NCBI RefSeq assembly: GCF_016907815.1
Contig: NZ_JAFBCQ010000001.1
Location: 1,736,001-1,800,000, forward strand
Length of the DNA stretch: 64,000 nt
DNA from: Microbacterium aurum
GTDB taxonomy: Bacteria > Actinomycetota > Actinomycetes > Actinomycetales > Microbacteriaceae
Direction of reading: 5' to 3'
The notes below the pieces were generated by a model. That model ran no database searches and was not told where the DNA came from. It was given only the letters and a program-made list of their open reading frames with translations. Position numbers and translations under genes: made by a program. Positions 1 through 7,966 of the stretch are shown one piece after another. The stretch's first letter is position 1. Each line of letters begins with the position of its first letter.

Positions 1-866
1 CGGTGTCACGGCTGCTCGCTCATGCACGGGACACCGGACTCGTGGAGATCACCGTGCACTCGCCGCAGGAAGCGGGCAGCGTGGTCGCGCGGCGACTCGC
101 TGAGCGATATGGCATCTCGGTGCATGTCGTCAGCTCGCCCGCTCGTTCCACGGACGCGGAGAGGCTGGGGCGAACCGCGCGAGCGGCGGCGCACCTGCTG
201 TCGTCGTCGCTGGACCTGAACGCGAGCATCGGTGTGGCCTGGGGTGTGACGGTGTCGGCGATCGCCCGGCACCTGCCGACGAAACGCGTGTACAACTCCG
301 AGGTCGTGCAGATGAACGGCGCGGCGAACGAATCGACCTCCGGCATCTCCTACTCCGGCGCGATCCTGGAGCGCTTCAGTCAGGCGTTCGGCGCCGACGT
401 GCAGCAGTTTCCCGTGCCGGCGCTGTTCGATGACCCGCACACGAAGCAGCTCCTGTGGCGCGAGCGTTCGATCCGCCGGGTGCTGGACGCGCAAGCGCAT
501 GTGCAGGTGTTCGTGTTCGGGCTCGGATCGCCGCAGGCGGACGTTCCCTCGCATGTGTACGCAGGTGACTACCTGAGCGGTGAGGATCTGCGGACACTGG
601 TGCGTGATGGGGTGGCGGGCGACTGCGCGACGGTGTTCTACCGGATCGACGGGTCCACCGACGGCATCCAGATCAACGAGCGATCCAGTGGCCCTGGATT
701 CGACGTGATCCGGCGCATCCCGCGCCGCCTCTGCGCCGTGTCGAGTCCGTCGAAGCTCGGTGCGCTGCGCGGTGCGCTCGCGGCCAGCCTCATCACCGAG
801 CTCGTCGTCGAGGAGACCCTGGCGCGCCGGCTGCTGGAGGTGTCGTCCTCCGCTTCCGGTCGTTGA
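1..866 (+). CDS. SorC/DeoR-type sugar-binding transcriptional regulator, 5' end outside window
   Basis: This is the C-terminal 287 codons of a SorC-family regulator, in which a DNA-binding head is followed by a sugar-phosphate-binding domain that resembles sugar isomerases. The first visible residues (SRLLAHARDTGLVEI) match the end of the family's helix-turn-helix region, so only about 30-50 residues appear to be missing. The effector domain runs to the TGA at 864-866 and keeps the typical GVAWGVTVSAIARHLP segment and the late ERSSGPGFDVIRR segment. Its target operon is not visible because the flanking DNA lies outside the window. The family assignment is firm; the ligand is unknown. Confidence 0.85.
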   Translation, partial: VSRLLAHARDTGLVEITVHSPQEAGSVVARRLAERYGISVHVVSSPARSTDAERLGRTARAAAHLLSSSLDLNASIGVAWGVTVSAIARHLPTKRVYNSEVVQMNGAANESTSGISYSGAILERFSQAFGADVQQFPVPALFDDPHTKQLLWRERSIRRVLDAQAHVQVFVFGLGSPQADVPSHVYAGDYLSGEDLRTLVRDGVAGDCATVFYRIDGSTDGIQINERSSGPGFDVIRRIPRRLCAVSSPSKLGALRGALAASLITELVVEETLARRLLEVSSSASGR

Positions 867-887
867 GCGCGGAGCGCACCAAGGGTT

Positions 888-902
888 GAGTCGTTTCGAC
901 TC
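888..902 (+). terminator. Hairpin after the SorC gene
   Basis: GAGTCG-TTT-CGACTC forms a perfect 6-bp stem with a 3-nt loop 22 nt after the stop codon. There is no U tract, so termination is a weak inference. The following CGCTGCGCTCGCTCGACG stretch is self-complementary in places. Confidence 0.35.
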
Positions 903-943
903 GCTGCGCTCGCTCGACGCGTGGGAGGGGATGGGCGGATAAG

Positions 944-961
944 TTGCACAATGGTGTGCAA
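944..961. promoter_or_regulatory. TetR-like operator upstream of the yhgE/pip pair
   Basis: TTGCACA and TGTGCAA form a perfect 7-bp inverted repeat around ATGG. It ends 8 nt before the proposed -10 box (970-975) of the gene at 983. Size and symmetry suit a TetR dimer, and a TetR gene is the third gene of this cluster (5974-6636), so autoregulation of the whole cluster is the simplest reading. That link is inference. Confidence 0.6.
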
Positions 962-969
962 AAAGATGC

Positions 970-975
970 TAAGGT
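970..975 (+). promoter_or_regulatory. -10 box (TAAGGT) for the first yhgE/pip gene
   Basis: TAAGGT ends 7 nt before the GTG at 983, the spacing seen at other leaderless starts here. The TTGCAC inside the upstream operator could act as a -35, but the 20-nt spacer is long. Confidence 0.4.
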
Positions 976-982
976 CTGCAGC

Positions 983-3790
983 GTGCATATGAGTTGGCGC
1001 GTCTTCACGCGAGACATCGGTCGCCTGGCGCGCGCCCGCAAGACGTGGGTGATCGTCGTCGGTGTGCTCGTCACCCCGGCCTTGTACGCATGGTTCAACA
1101 TCAACGCGTTCTGGGATCCGTATTCGAACACCTCGAACATCGGCGTCGCGGTGGTCAACCTCGACGAGGGAGCGACCTCCGATCTCACCGGCTCCGTCGA
1201 CGTCGGCGCACAGGTGGTCGAGCAGCTGGAGAACAACGACCAACTCGGCTGGCAGTTCATGAGTGAGGCCGCGGCCCACGATGCAGTCGCCTCGGGTGCC
1301 GTGTACGCCGCGATCGTCATCCCCGCCGACTTCAGCAGCGACCTGCTCAGCATCACGTCCGGCGAATTCACACAGCCCGCCCTCATCTACTACGTCAACG
1401 AGAAGTCCAGCGCGATCGCTCCGAAGATCACCGATGTGGGAGCCTCGACCCTAGATCGGCAGATCACCCAGGCCTTCACGGAACAGGTCGCGGAAGCGGC
1501 GACCCAGGCGCTCAAGAACGCCGGAAACTCCGCGGAGCAGGGGTTGCTCACGGCGCGCGGTGACGCATTGAGCGCGCTGGACGAGGCGGCGGAGACGATC
1601 GGGGCCGCGCGCCAGGACATCGCCGATCTGAACAGCGGGCTGGCGGATTCGCGCGACACGCTGTCGTCGGCACGGGCGACGCTCGACGACGCCGACCAGA
1701 CCCTGCAGGACGTGCAGACCGCGATCGCGCAGGCCCAGACGATCATCGACGAGGCGCAGCAGGAGATCCTCGTCTTCACGGATGCCGCGACGTCCGCGTA
1801 CGTGGACGGGGTGACGGCGCTGGCGAATGCCTCGGCGTCCGTCCGCGTCTCGATGACCGACCTGAACCGGGCGCTGCAACAAGCCGGCACCGGCGTGGAT
1901 ACCGCGATCGACGAGGTCTCCGCCGTGGTCGAGGCGAATGCGGCCGCGATCGCGAAGCTCCAGGAGATCGTGGACGGCGCGGGTGTCGACGCGGAGACCG
2001 CGCAGCGGCTCACCGAGGTGATCTCCGCGCTCGAGCAGCGCAACCAGACCGATCAGAAGCTGCTGGCAGATCTGAAAGCGCTCAACAGTGGTGTGGCGGA
2101 CACGATCGCCGCGATCCAAGCATCCGTCGACGCCGTCGACTCCGCGCTGACACAGGCGCAGGCGGCGGCGACCAATCTGCGCGACGTCCTTTCCACCTCC
2201 GTACCCGGGCTCAATCGTGCGATGTCTGCCCTCTCGGCGGCGGCCGGATCGTTCTCGGCCGCAGTGCAGGCGCAGCGAGGGCAGCTCACCCAGGCCGACC
2301 TGCTGCTCGCGGGTCTCGATACACAGCTGGCCTCGACCTCGAACGCGCTGACGAGTCTCGACGGCGACCTCGCGAGCATCCAGGACGGACTCGGGGTGGC
2401 GCGCACCGACCTGGTCGCCCTGAGCGCGGCCTCTGCCTGGTCGGGGCTGAGTACACTGACGGGGCTGGCCCCGGAGCAGATCGCGCAGTTCATCGCCGAG
2501 CCCGTGCAGGTCGATGAGAACGTGCTGTTCCCGGTGGCGTCCTACGGCTCGGCGATGGCGGCGCTGTTCACCAATCTCTCGCTCTGGATCGGCGCGTTCG
2601 TGCTCATGGTGATCTTCAAGACCGAGGTGGACGCCGAAGGGGTGGCGGGGATCACGGTGCGCCAGGCGTACGTGGGCCGGTTCCTGCTGTTCGCGATGCT
2701 CGCCGTCGCGCAGGCGCTGATCGTCTGCATCGGCAACCTCGTCATCGGCATCCAGACGGTCAGCGCCGTCGCCTACGTCGGCACTGGCGTGCTGATCGCG
2801 CTCGCCTACGTCAGCATCATCTACGCGCTCTGCGTGTCGTTCGGGCATGTCGGCCGCGGGCTGTGCATCCTGCTCGTGATCATGCAGATCCCGGGGGCGT
2901 CGGGGCTGTACCCGATCGAGATGATGCCCGGATTCTTCCGCGCGATATACCCCGTGCTGCCTTTCACGTACGGCATCGACGCGATGCGCGAGACCATCGC
3001 CGGGTTCTACGGCGCCCACTACTGGCGCTTCATCGGCACCCTGGCCGTCTTCGTCGCGCTCGCGTTCCTGCTCGGGCTCGTGCTGCGGCGCCGCTTGGCG
3101 AACCTGAACCGGGTGTTCAACCGCGAGATCGCCGCCACCGATCTGCTGATCGCGGAGGACGTGCAGATCACCGGGGGCGGCTACCGCCTGACGCACATCC
3201 TGCACGCGCTGTCGGACCGACAGGAGTACGGTCACGACCTGCGACGGCGCGCCGGTTCGTTTCGTCGCCGCTACGGGTCGCTGCTGAAGGCGACCGTTCT
3301 CACCGGAGTCGCCGGGCTCGCTGTGCTCGGCGTGATCGCGTGGCTGGTCCCGGGCGGCAAGGCGACGATGCTCGGCATCTGGGTGGTGTGGTGCCTGCTG
3401 CTCATCGCCGTGCTCGTCATCCTCGAGTATGTCAAGCAGAGCTTCGAGTCCGCGCAGGAGCTCGTGGGCATGGGGGACGCCGAGCTCCGCCAGGCGCTGG
3501 AGGACGGACCACGCGGGGCGGGCAACCGCACGAGCGCGGTGGGCGCGGACGCGCCGTCCACGCCGACGCCAGACACGCCGACCGCCGACGCTCAGCAGCT
3601 GGATGGCGCCGAGCCGGTCGAGGACGACGGTGTGGATGCGATCACGTCGCTGCTGGACGCCGGACCGGCCGACGAGGCCGAGCCTTCCACCCCCTCGGCG
3701 TCCGGCGCGGACACCGACGATCAGACCGGCTTGGGTGATCAGACCGACCCGGGCGATCAGGCCGGCGCAGCGGGGAGCGACAGAGAATGA
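983..3790 (+). CDS. YhgE/Pip-family membrane protein (first of pair)
   Basis: This is a 935-residue YhgE/Pip (phage-infection-protein-like) protein. A membrane segment near residues 22-40 is followed by the family signature ALYAWFNINAFWDPY, then a roughly 450-residue extracytoplasmic region that looks coiled-coil and is rich in Ala, Asp and Gln, then an ABC-2-like cluster of about six membrane helices (about residues 510-710). Two further helices (about 770-830) and an acidic Pro/Thr/Asp-rich tail with GDQ repeats are an addition absent from the second copy. GTG 983 is chosen because it follows the -10 box and an AAGG; ATG 989 is possible. The TTG at 944 lies inside the operator and is rejected. 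Function is unsettled: the family is linked to phage adsorption and export. Confidence 0.85.
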   Translation: MHMSWRVFTRDIGRLARARKTWVIVVGVLVTPALYAWFNINAFWDPYSNTSNIGVAVVNLDEGATSDLTGSVDVGAQVVEQLENNDQLGWQFMSEAAAHDAVASGAVYAAIVIPADFSSDLLSITSGEFTQPALIYYVNEKSSAIAPKITDVGASTLDRQITQAFTEQVAEAATQALKNAGNSAEQGLLTARGDALSALDEAAETIGAARQDIADLNSGLADSRDTLSSARATLDDADQTLQDVQTAIAQAQTIIDEAQQEILVFTDAATSAYVDGVTALANASASVRVSMTDLNRALQQAGTGVDTAIDEVSAVVEANAAAIAKLQEIVDGAGVDAETAQRLTEVISALEQRNQTDQKLLADLKALNSGVADTIAAIQASVDAVDSALTQAQAAATNLRDVLSTSVPGLNRAMSALSAAAGSFSAAVQAQRGQLTQADLLLAGLDTQLASTSNALTSLDGDLASIQDGLGVARTDLVALSAASAWSGLSTLTGLAPEQIAQFIAEPVQVDENVLFPVASYGSAMAALFTNLSLWIGAFVLMVIFKTEVDAEGVAGITVRQAYVGRFLLFAMLAVAQALIVCIGNLVIGIQTVSAVAYVGTGVLIALAYVSIIYALCVSFGHVGRGLCILLVIMQIPGASGLYPIEMMPGFFRAIYPVLPFTYGIDAMRETIAGFYGAHYWRFIGTLAVFVALAFLLGLVLRRRLANLNRVFNREIAATDLLIAEDVQITGGGYRLTHILHALSDRQEYGHDLRRRAGSFRRRYGSLLKATVLTGVAGLAVLGVIAWLVPGGKATMLGIWVVWCLLLIAVLVILEYVKQSFESAQELVGMGDAELRQALEDGPRGAGNRTSAVGADAPSTPTPDTPTADAQQLDGAEPVEDDGVDAITSLLDAGPADEAEPSTPSASGADTDDQTGLGDQTDPGDQAGAAGSDRE

Positions 3791-5961
3791 GAGACATCCT
3801 CCGCCTCGTCCGCCGCGACCTGCGGCACGCGACATCCCACGTCATGGCCATCATCGTCCTGTTCGGACTGGTCGTGATCCCCTCGCTGTTCACCTGGTTC
3901 AACGTCATCGCCAGCTGGGACCCCTTCTCGAACGTCAAGAACCTGAAGGTGGCGGTCGCGAGCACCGACGACGGGTACCAGAGCGACCTCGTGCCGATCC
4001 GGATCGACGTGGGGGAGCAGGTCCTGTCGGCGCTGCGCGCGAACGACGAGCTCGACTGGGTCATCACCACCGAGGAGGACGCGATCGACGGCACGCGCTC
4101 GGGTGCCTACTACGCCGCGATCGTCCTACCGCCCTCGTTCAGCGCCGACATGCTGACCTTCTACGCCGATGGGGCGCAGCGCACGCACATCGCCTACTAC
4201 ACCAACGAGAAGAAGAACGCGCTGGCGCCGAAGATCACCGGGCAGGGCGCCGAAGGCCTGTCCGCGCAGATCAGCGAGACGTTCACCCGGACGCTCAGCG
4301 ACATCGCGCTCAGTCTCTTGTCGTCGCTGAGCGACTACCTCGCCGACGGCGAGACGCAGGCCACCCTCGCCCGCATGGAGGCCCGGGTGGGAGCCCTGGC
4401 GACGCAGCTCCGTGCCGGCGCGCACACTGCCGACATGTTCACCGCGCTGATCGGCTCGAGCATCCCGCTGGCCGACAGTGCCTCCAATCTGATCACGGCA
4501 TCCGGCAGCGCGCTGAACGACGCTGCCGGCGCCGTGGGCGACGGCAGCGCGGCGATCGACAGCCTGAAGTCAGAACTCAGCGCGGCCTCGAAGGCGCTCT
4601 CGGACGCGATCGGCTCGACGAACGACGCCTACGACGCGGTCGCCGACGCCATCGACGAGCTGTTCACCCAGGTCGACGGCCTCACGGGCGCGCAGGTGCA
4701 GGTCATCGAGACGCTCGCCACCGCGGTCCAGCAGCAGATCGACCGATACACCGCCCTGCGCGACACCCTCGAGACGGAGATCGGCCCCAGCCTCCCCGCG
4801 TCGGCGCAGCAGGACCTCGCAGCCGTCATCGACATCCTCGACGACGCCATCGCCCGCCAGCAGAACGTGCATGACCTGCTCACCCAGGCCGCCGACGACA
4901 TCGCCTCCGGAGGCGCCGCCGCCCAGGCGTCGCGTCAGCAGATCCTCGACGCCATCGACGACGCCCAGGCGGCACTGGCCGCGGCACAGGACACCTACGA
5001 CTCGCAGCTCAAGCCGCAACTGGACCAGCTGGCGGCGACCCTCGAGACCATCGGCGACGACATGGCCACCGTCAAGTCGGATCTCGCCGGGCTCGCCGGG
5101 GCATCCGGCGGCGTGAGCACCGCGCTCACGCGCGCGCAGGGCGTGACGTCGCAGATCGCCACCTCGCTCGGCGAGGCCGCCGACACGTTCGATCGCGTGC
5201 AGGGGGCGCTCGTGAAGGCCGCCGACACGGGCGACTTCGACGAGCTCAGCGCCCTCATCGGCGCCGACCCGAGCGTGCTCGCGGCGGCCCTCGCCGAACC
5301 CGTGCGGGTCGACCGGACGCCGGTGTATCCGGTGGTCAGCTTCGGAGCGGGCATGGCGCCCCTCTACACGGTGCTCTCGCTGTGGGTCGGTGCCCTGCTG
5401 ATGACGGTCGCGATCCGCGTCGACGTGAACCGGCGCACGCTCGACACGTCCGCCGAACTCAGCCCCACGCAGAAGTATCTCGGCCGCTACGGGATCTTCG
5501 CCCTCCTCGGCCTTGCGCAGAGCACGCTGGTGACCGTCGGCCTGAGCCTGTTCGTGCAGATCGATCCCGTGCACCCGTTCCTGTTCATCCTCGCCGGGTG
5601 GGTGGCGTCGCTGGTGTTCACGCTGATCATCTACACCGCCGTCGTCGCTTTCGGAAACGCGGGTAAGGCCCTCTCCGTGCTGCTGCTGGTCATCCAGATC
5701 TCCGGCTCCGGCGGAGCGTACCCGCTGCAACTGCTGCCGCAGTGGTTCCAGAGCGTCAGCCCGTTCCTTCCCGCCACGCATGCCATCAATGCGATGCGCG
5801 CCGCGATCGCGGGGACGTACGGTGCCGACTACTGGGTGTCACTGGGCCTGCTCGCGTCGTTCATCCTCCCCGCGCTGCTGCTGGGGCTGGTGCTGCGCCG
5901 CCCGCTCATCTCCTTCAACCGCGGCCTCGCCGAGGCGCTCGAGTCGACGAAGCTCATGTAG
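3787..5961 (+). CDS. YhgE/Pip-family membrane protein (second of pair)
   Basis: This 724-residue paralogue of the preceding gene starts within its stop codon (ATGA overlap), so the two are translationally coupled and may form a heterodimer. The layout is an N-terminal helix followed by SLFTWFNVIASWDPF, a long extracytoplasmic coiled-coil-like segment (about residues 120-500), and about six C-terminal membrane helices ending at LVLRRPLISFNRGLAEALE. It lacks the extra helix pair and acidic tail of the first copy. The linked TetR suggests a regulated envelope or export function; the substrate is unknown. Confidence 0.85.
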   Translation: MRDILRLVRRDLRHATSHVMAIIVLFGLVVIPSLFTWFNVIASWDPFSNVKNLKVAVASTDDGYQSDLVPIRIDVGEQVLSALRANDELDWVITTEEDAIDGTRSGAYYAAIVLPPSFSADMLTFYADGAQRTHIAYYTNEKKNALAPKITGQGAEGLSAQISETFTRTLSDIALSLLSSLSDYLADGETQATLARMEARVGALATQLRAGAHTADMFTALIGSSIPLADSASNLITASGSALNDAAGAVGDGSAAIDSLKSELSAASKALSDAIGSTNDAYDAVADAIDELFTQVDGLTGAQVQVIETLATAVQQQIDRYTALRDTLETEIGPSLPASAQQDLAAVIDILDDAIARQQNVHDLLTQAADDIASGGAAAQASRQQILDAIDDAQAALAAAQDTYDSQLKPQLDQLAATLETIGDDMATVKSDLAGLAGASGGVSTALTRAQGVTSQIATSLGEAADTFDRVQGALVKAADTGDFDELSALIGADPSVLAAALAEPVRVDRTPVYPVVSFGAGMAPLYTVLSLWVGALLMTVAIRVDVNRRTLDTSAELSPTQKYLGRYGIFALLGLAQSTLVTVGLSLFVQIDPVHPFLFILAGWVASLVFTLIIYTAVVAFGNAGKALSVLLLVIQISGSGGAYPLQLLPQWFQSVSPFLPATHAINAMRAAIAGTYGADYWVSLGLLASFILPALLLGLVLRRPLISFNRGLAEALESTKLM

Positions 5962-5973
5962 GGGGCGCCACTG

Positions 5974-6636
5974 ATGAAGACCACGCCGAGGATCTCCGCT
6001 CCGGCATCGACACCACGGCTCAACGTTCGTCGAGACGCCGTGGCGAATCGCGATGCGCTCCTGCGGGCAGCGCAAGCGGTCCTGGCCTCCGATCCGCACG
6101 CATCGCTTGACACGATCGCGCGTGCTGCCGGGCTGTCGCGGCGGGCGCTGTACGGACACTTTCCCGATCGCGACTCGCTGTTGCGCGCGGTGATCGCGGT
6201 GGGAGCACAGCGGTTCAACCGGATCGCCGACCTCACCGGTGATCCCGATCCGCGCATCGCGCTCGCTCACCTCGCCGTTCGGCTGTGGCAGGAAGCGTCT
6301 ATCGTGCGTGCCTCTGCCAACATCGCGCTGGACGACGCCCATGTCGCCGATACGGTGCGCGCGCTGAGCCCCTTGCGGCGTCGGGTTCGGCAGCTCACGC
6401 GGGAGGGTGTCGAGTTGGGTGTCTTCCGCCGGGACATCGCCCCACCCCTGCTCGCCGTCCTGGTGGAGGAGACCGCGCGGGCCACCCTTCGTTCGCCTGA
6501 CCTCTCGGCGGACGGCGCGGCGCCGGTCGTCGTTCGCGTCGTGCTGAGCGTTGTCGGCCTCTCGTGGATCGAGCAGGTCGCGGTGATCTCCGAGCACGCC
6601 GAGTTGGCGGTGGCGCTGACGGCGACCACTCCCTGA
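5974..6636 (+). CDS. TetR-family transcriptional regulator
   Basis: A 220-residue TetR-type repressor. The N-terminal helix-turn-helix spans about residues 24-68 and includes SLDTIARAAGLSRRALYGHF, typical of the family. The C-terminal half is an all-helical ligand domain without a recognisable specificity. It begins 12 nt after the second yhgE/pip gene in the same direction, so it is probably the last gene of that operon and the likely binder of the palindrome at 944-961. About 16 residues precede the usual domain start; a GGGGG tract 10 nt upstream may serve as a weak ribosome site. Confidence 0.85.
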   Translation: MKTTPRISAPASTPRLNVRRDAVANRDALLRAAQAVLASDPHASLDTIARAAGLSRRALYGHFPDRDSLLRAVIAVGAQRFNRIADLTGDPDPRIALAHLAVRLWQEASIVRASANIALDDAHVADTVRALSPLRRRVRQLTREGVELGVFRRDIAPPLLAVLVEETARATLRSPDLSADGAAPVVVRVVLSVVGLSWIEQVAVISEHAELAVALTATTP

Positions 6637-6732
6637 GGCGTTCGCGCTCTTCTGAACCGGCGCCGTCGCCGCGGCGACGCGGACGGGCGCGGCCCGGGTG
6701 GTCGTGGTCGACGCGCGCCGCGCGGTCTCGAC

Positions 6733-7200
6733 GACGGTGCACACTGCACCTTCACCGCCCGCGAGGCGATGTTCCAGGTCGAGGACTCACGAGCCGCGGT
6801 GCTCGTCGGCGGTCCGATCGACGGGGTGCGGATCCCCACGATCGGGCGGCGCACATGCGGCGCGTACCGGCCCAGCCGGTCGTCGACCCCGTCGTCGACT
6901 CCTCCCGCCTCGCGCTCCTCGTGTACACGAGCGGATGGACGGGCAGGCCCAAGGGGCGTCATGCTCGATCACGCGAACCTCGAGGCGATGGCGACCCAGA
7001 TGGCATCCCACTTCCAGCTCACTCCGCCCGACCACGCCCTGCTCGTGCTGCCGCTGTTCCACGTCAACTCGCTGTGCGTCAGCTTCCTCGCCCCGGTGGT
7101 CGCGGGCGCCCAGGTGACCGTGCTCGACCGCTTCGCCCCGCAGACGTTCGTCCCGGCGATCGAGCGACACCGGCCGACGTGCGTCGGCTCGCGATCTTCT
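6733..7200 (+). pseudogene. Decayed AMP-forming acyl-CoA synthetase fragment
   Basis: About 155 codons match the middle of an AMP-binding acyl-CoA ligase: FTAREAMFQVEDSRAAVLVG, then LVYTSGWTGRPKG (the phosphate-binding motif, with W replacing the usual T), then GVMLDHANLEAM, LPLFHVNSLCVSFLAPVVAG and QTFVPAIERHRPTC. The motif is split by a frameshift: one extra G in the AAGGGGC run at 6951-6957 moves the frame, and the segment before the motif also changes frame. Full-length relatives have about 500 residues; the start, the second half and the AMP-binding C-terminal domain are missing. No start codon or ribosome site fits. Positions 6637-6732 show nothing convincing. Confidence 0.75.
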
Positions 7201-7216
7201 CCCAGCCCGCAGGCAA

Positions 7217-7237
7217 AGCTTCAGATAGGCTGAAGCT
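7217..7237. promoter_or_regulatory. Inverted repeat enclosing the -10 box of the DUF3817 gene
   Basis: AGCTTCA (7217-7223) and TGAAGCT (7231-7237) are perfect inverted arms around GATAGGC. The -10 hexamer TAGGCT (7226-7231) sits in the middle and ends 6 nt before the ATG at 7238. A protein bound here would block transcription. The repeat could also be a transcript hairpin only if transcription began further upstream. Confidence 0.5.
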
Positions 7238-7708
7238 ATGTTCTCGACCCCCAGAACCCTCTTCCGCACACTCGCCCTCGCCGAAGTCGTGTCATGGACG
7301 CTGCTCATCGCCGGAATCATCGTGCGGGCCACGACCGGGTGGGCGCCGGCGGTGACGATCGGCGGCGGCATCCACGGCTTCGTCTTCCTGTCGTACGGGG
7401 CGACGGTCATCCTCGTCGCGCTCAACAATCGCTGGAAGGCCGGACCGACCGCGGCGGCGCTCATCTCGGCGGTCGTACCCTACGCGACCATTCCCGCGGA
7501 GCTGTGGGCCGACCGCCGCGGACTCCTCGCCGGCACGTGGCGCACGGACACGACGACGGATGCCGGCACGCAAGCGCGCTGGTACGACCGGCCGCTCGCC
7601 TGGTTCCTCGCGCGCCCCGCGCTGCTGTTCGGCGGGATCGCCGTCGCGGTCGTCGCCGTCTACTCCGTGCTGCTGATCCTCGGACCTCCCGGCGGCACCA
7701 AGGCCTGA
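7238..7708 (+). CDS. DUF3817-family integral membrane protein
   Basis: A 156-residue protein with four predicted membrane helices (about residues 12-33, 40-62, 70-92 and 127-150) and a polar loop of about 30 residues before the last. The helix order and motifs GGGIHGFVFLSYG and LWADRRGLL fit DUF3817, a small actinobacterial membrane family of unknown function. The start is fixed by the TAGGCT box 6 nt upstream, implying a leaderless mRNA. It is a single gene, convergent with the VOC remnant 4 nt downstream. Confidence 0.8.
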   Translation: MFSTPRTLFRTLALAEVVSWTLLIAGIIVRATTGWAPAVTIGGGIHGFVFLSYGATVILVALNNRWKAGPTAAALISAVVPYATIPAELWADRRGLLAGTWRTDTTTDAGTQARWYDRPLAWFLARPALLFGGIAVAVVAVYSVLLILGPPGGTKA

Positions 7709-7712
7709 TGTC

Positions 7713-7913
7713 TCACTCGCGAGCGGGCAGCTGCTGCAGCATCCAGGTGTTCCCATCGGGGTCGTCGAACGTCACGAATCGACCCCACCCCAGGTCCGCC
7801 ACGCCCTCCGCGTCGACTCCCGCCTCGCGCAACTGCGCGAGGGCGGCATCCGCATCGGGAACGACCACCTGAATCGTGCTCTGCTGCCCCGGCTCGAGTC
7901 GGACCCGCGTCAC
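7713..7913 (-). pseudogene. VOC (glyoxalase/bleomycin-resistance fold) protein, C-terminal remnant
   Basis: The 66 codons read as the second half of a VOC-fold protein: VVVPDADAALAQLREAGV, then GWGRFVTFDDPDGNTWMLQQ, the usual ending with the metal-site region DPDGN. Intact members have about 115-140 residues and two beta-alpha-beta-beta-beta units; the first unit is absent upstream in all frames. A GTG at 7913 could start it, but a half fold is unlikely to work, so I call it a remnant. A dimer-forming half-protein is the alternative. Confidence 0.6.
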
Positions 7914-7916
7914 GGT

Positions 7917-7947
7917 ACGCCGGTCCTCGGAAATCGCAGACCGGCGT
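7917..7947 (-). terminator. Stem-loop after copB
   Basis: ACGCCGGTC (7917-7925) pairs perfectly with GACCGGCGT (7939-7947) around a 13-nt loop, 19 nt past the copB stop on the minus strand. There is no T run, as is common for actinobacterial terminators. Confidence 0.5.
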
Positions 7948-7966
7948 CAGCGCGCGTGATCGGCGA

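Noticed and set aside
944..982. TTG start for the first yhgE/pip gene
   Set aside because: The codon is inside the TetR-like palindrome and upstream of the proposed -10 box.
1451..3835. Long minus-strand open frame opposite the first yhgE/pip gene
   Set aside because: High GC removes stop codons on the opposite strand. The translation is Arg/Gly-rich low complexity with no domains, while the plus strand has a clear membrane protein.
6564..7355. Single 263-codon protein covering the synthetase fragment
   Set aside because: Family-like residues occur in only a short part of that frame; the rest is in another frame, which indicates a frameshifted pseudogene.
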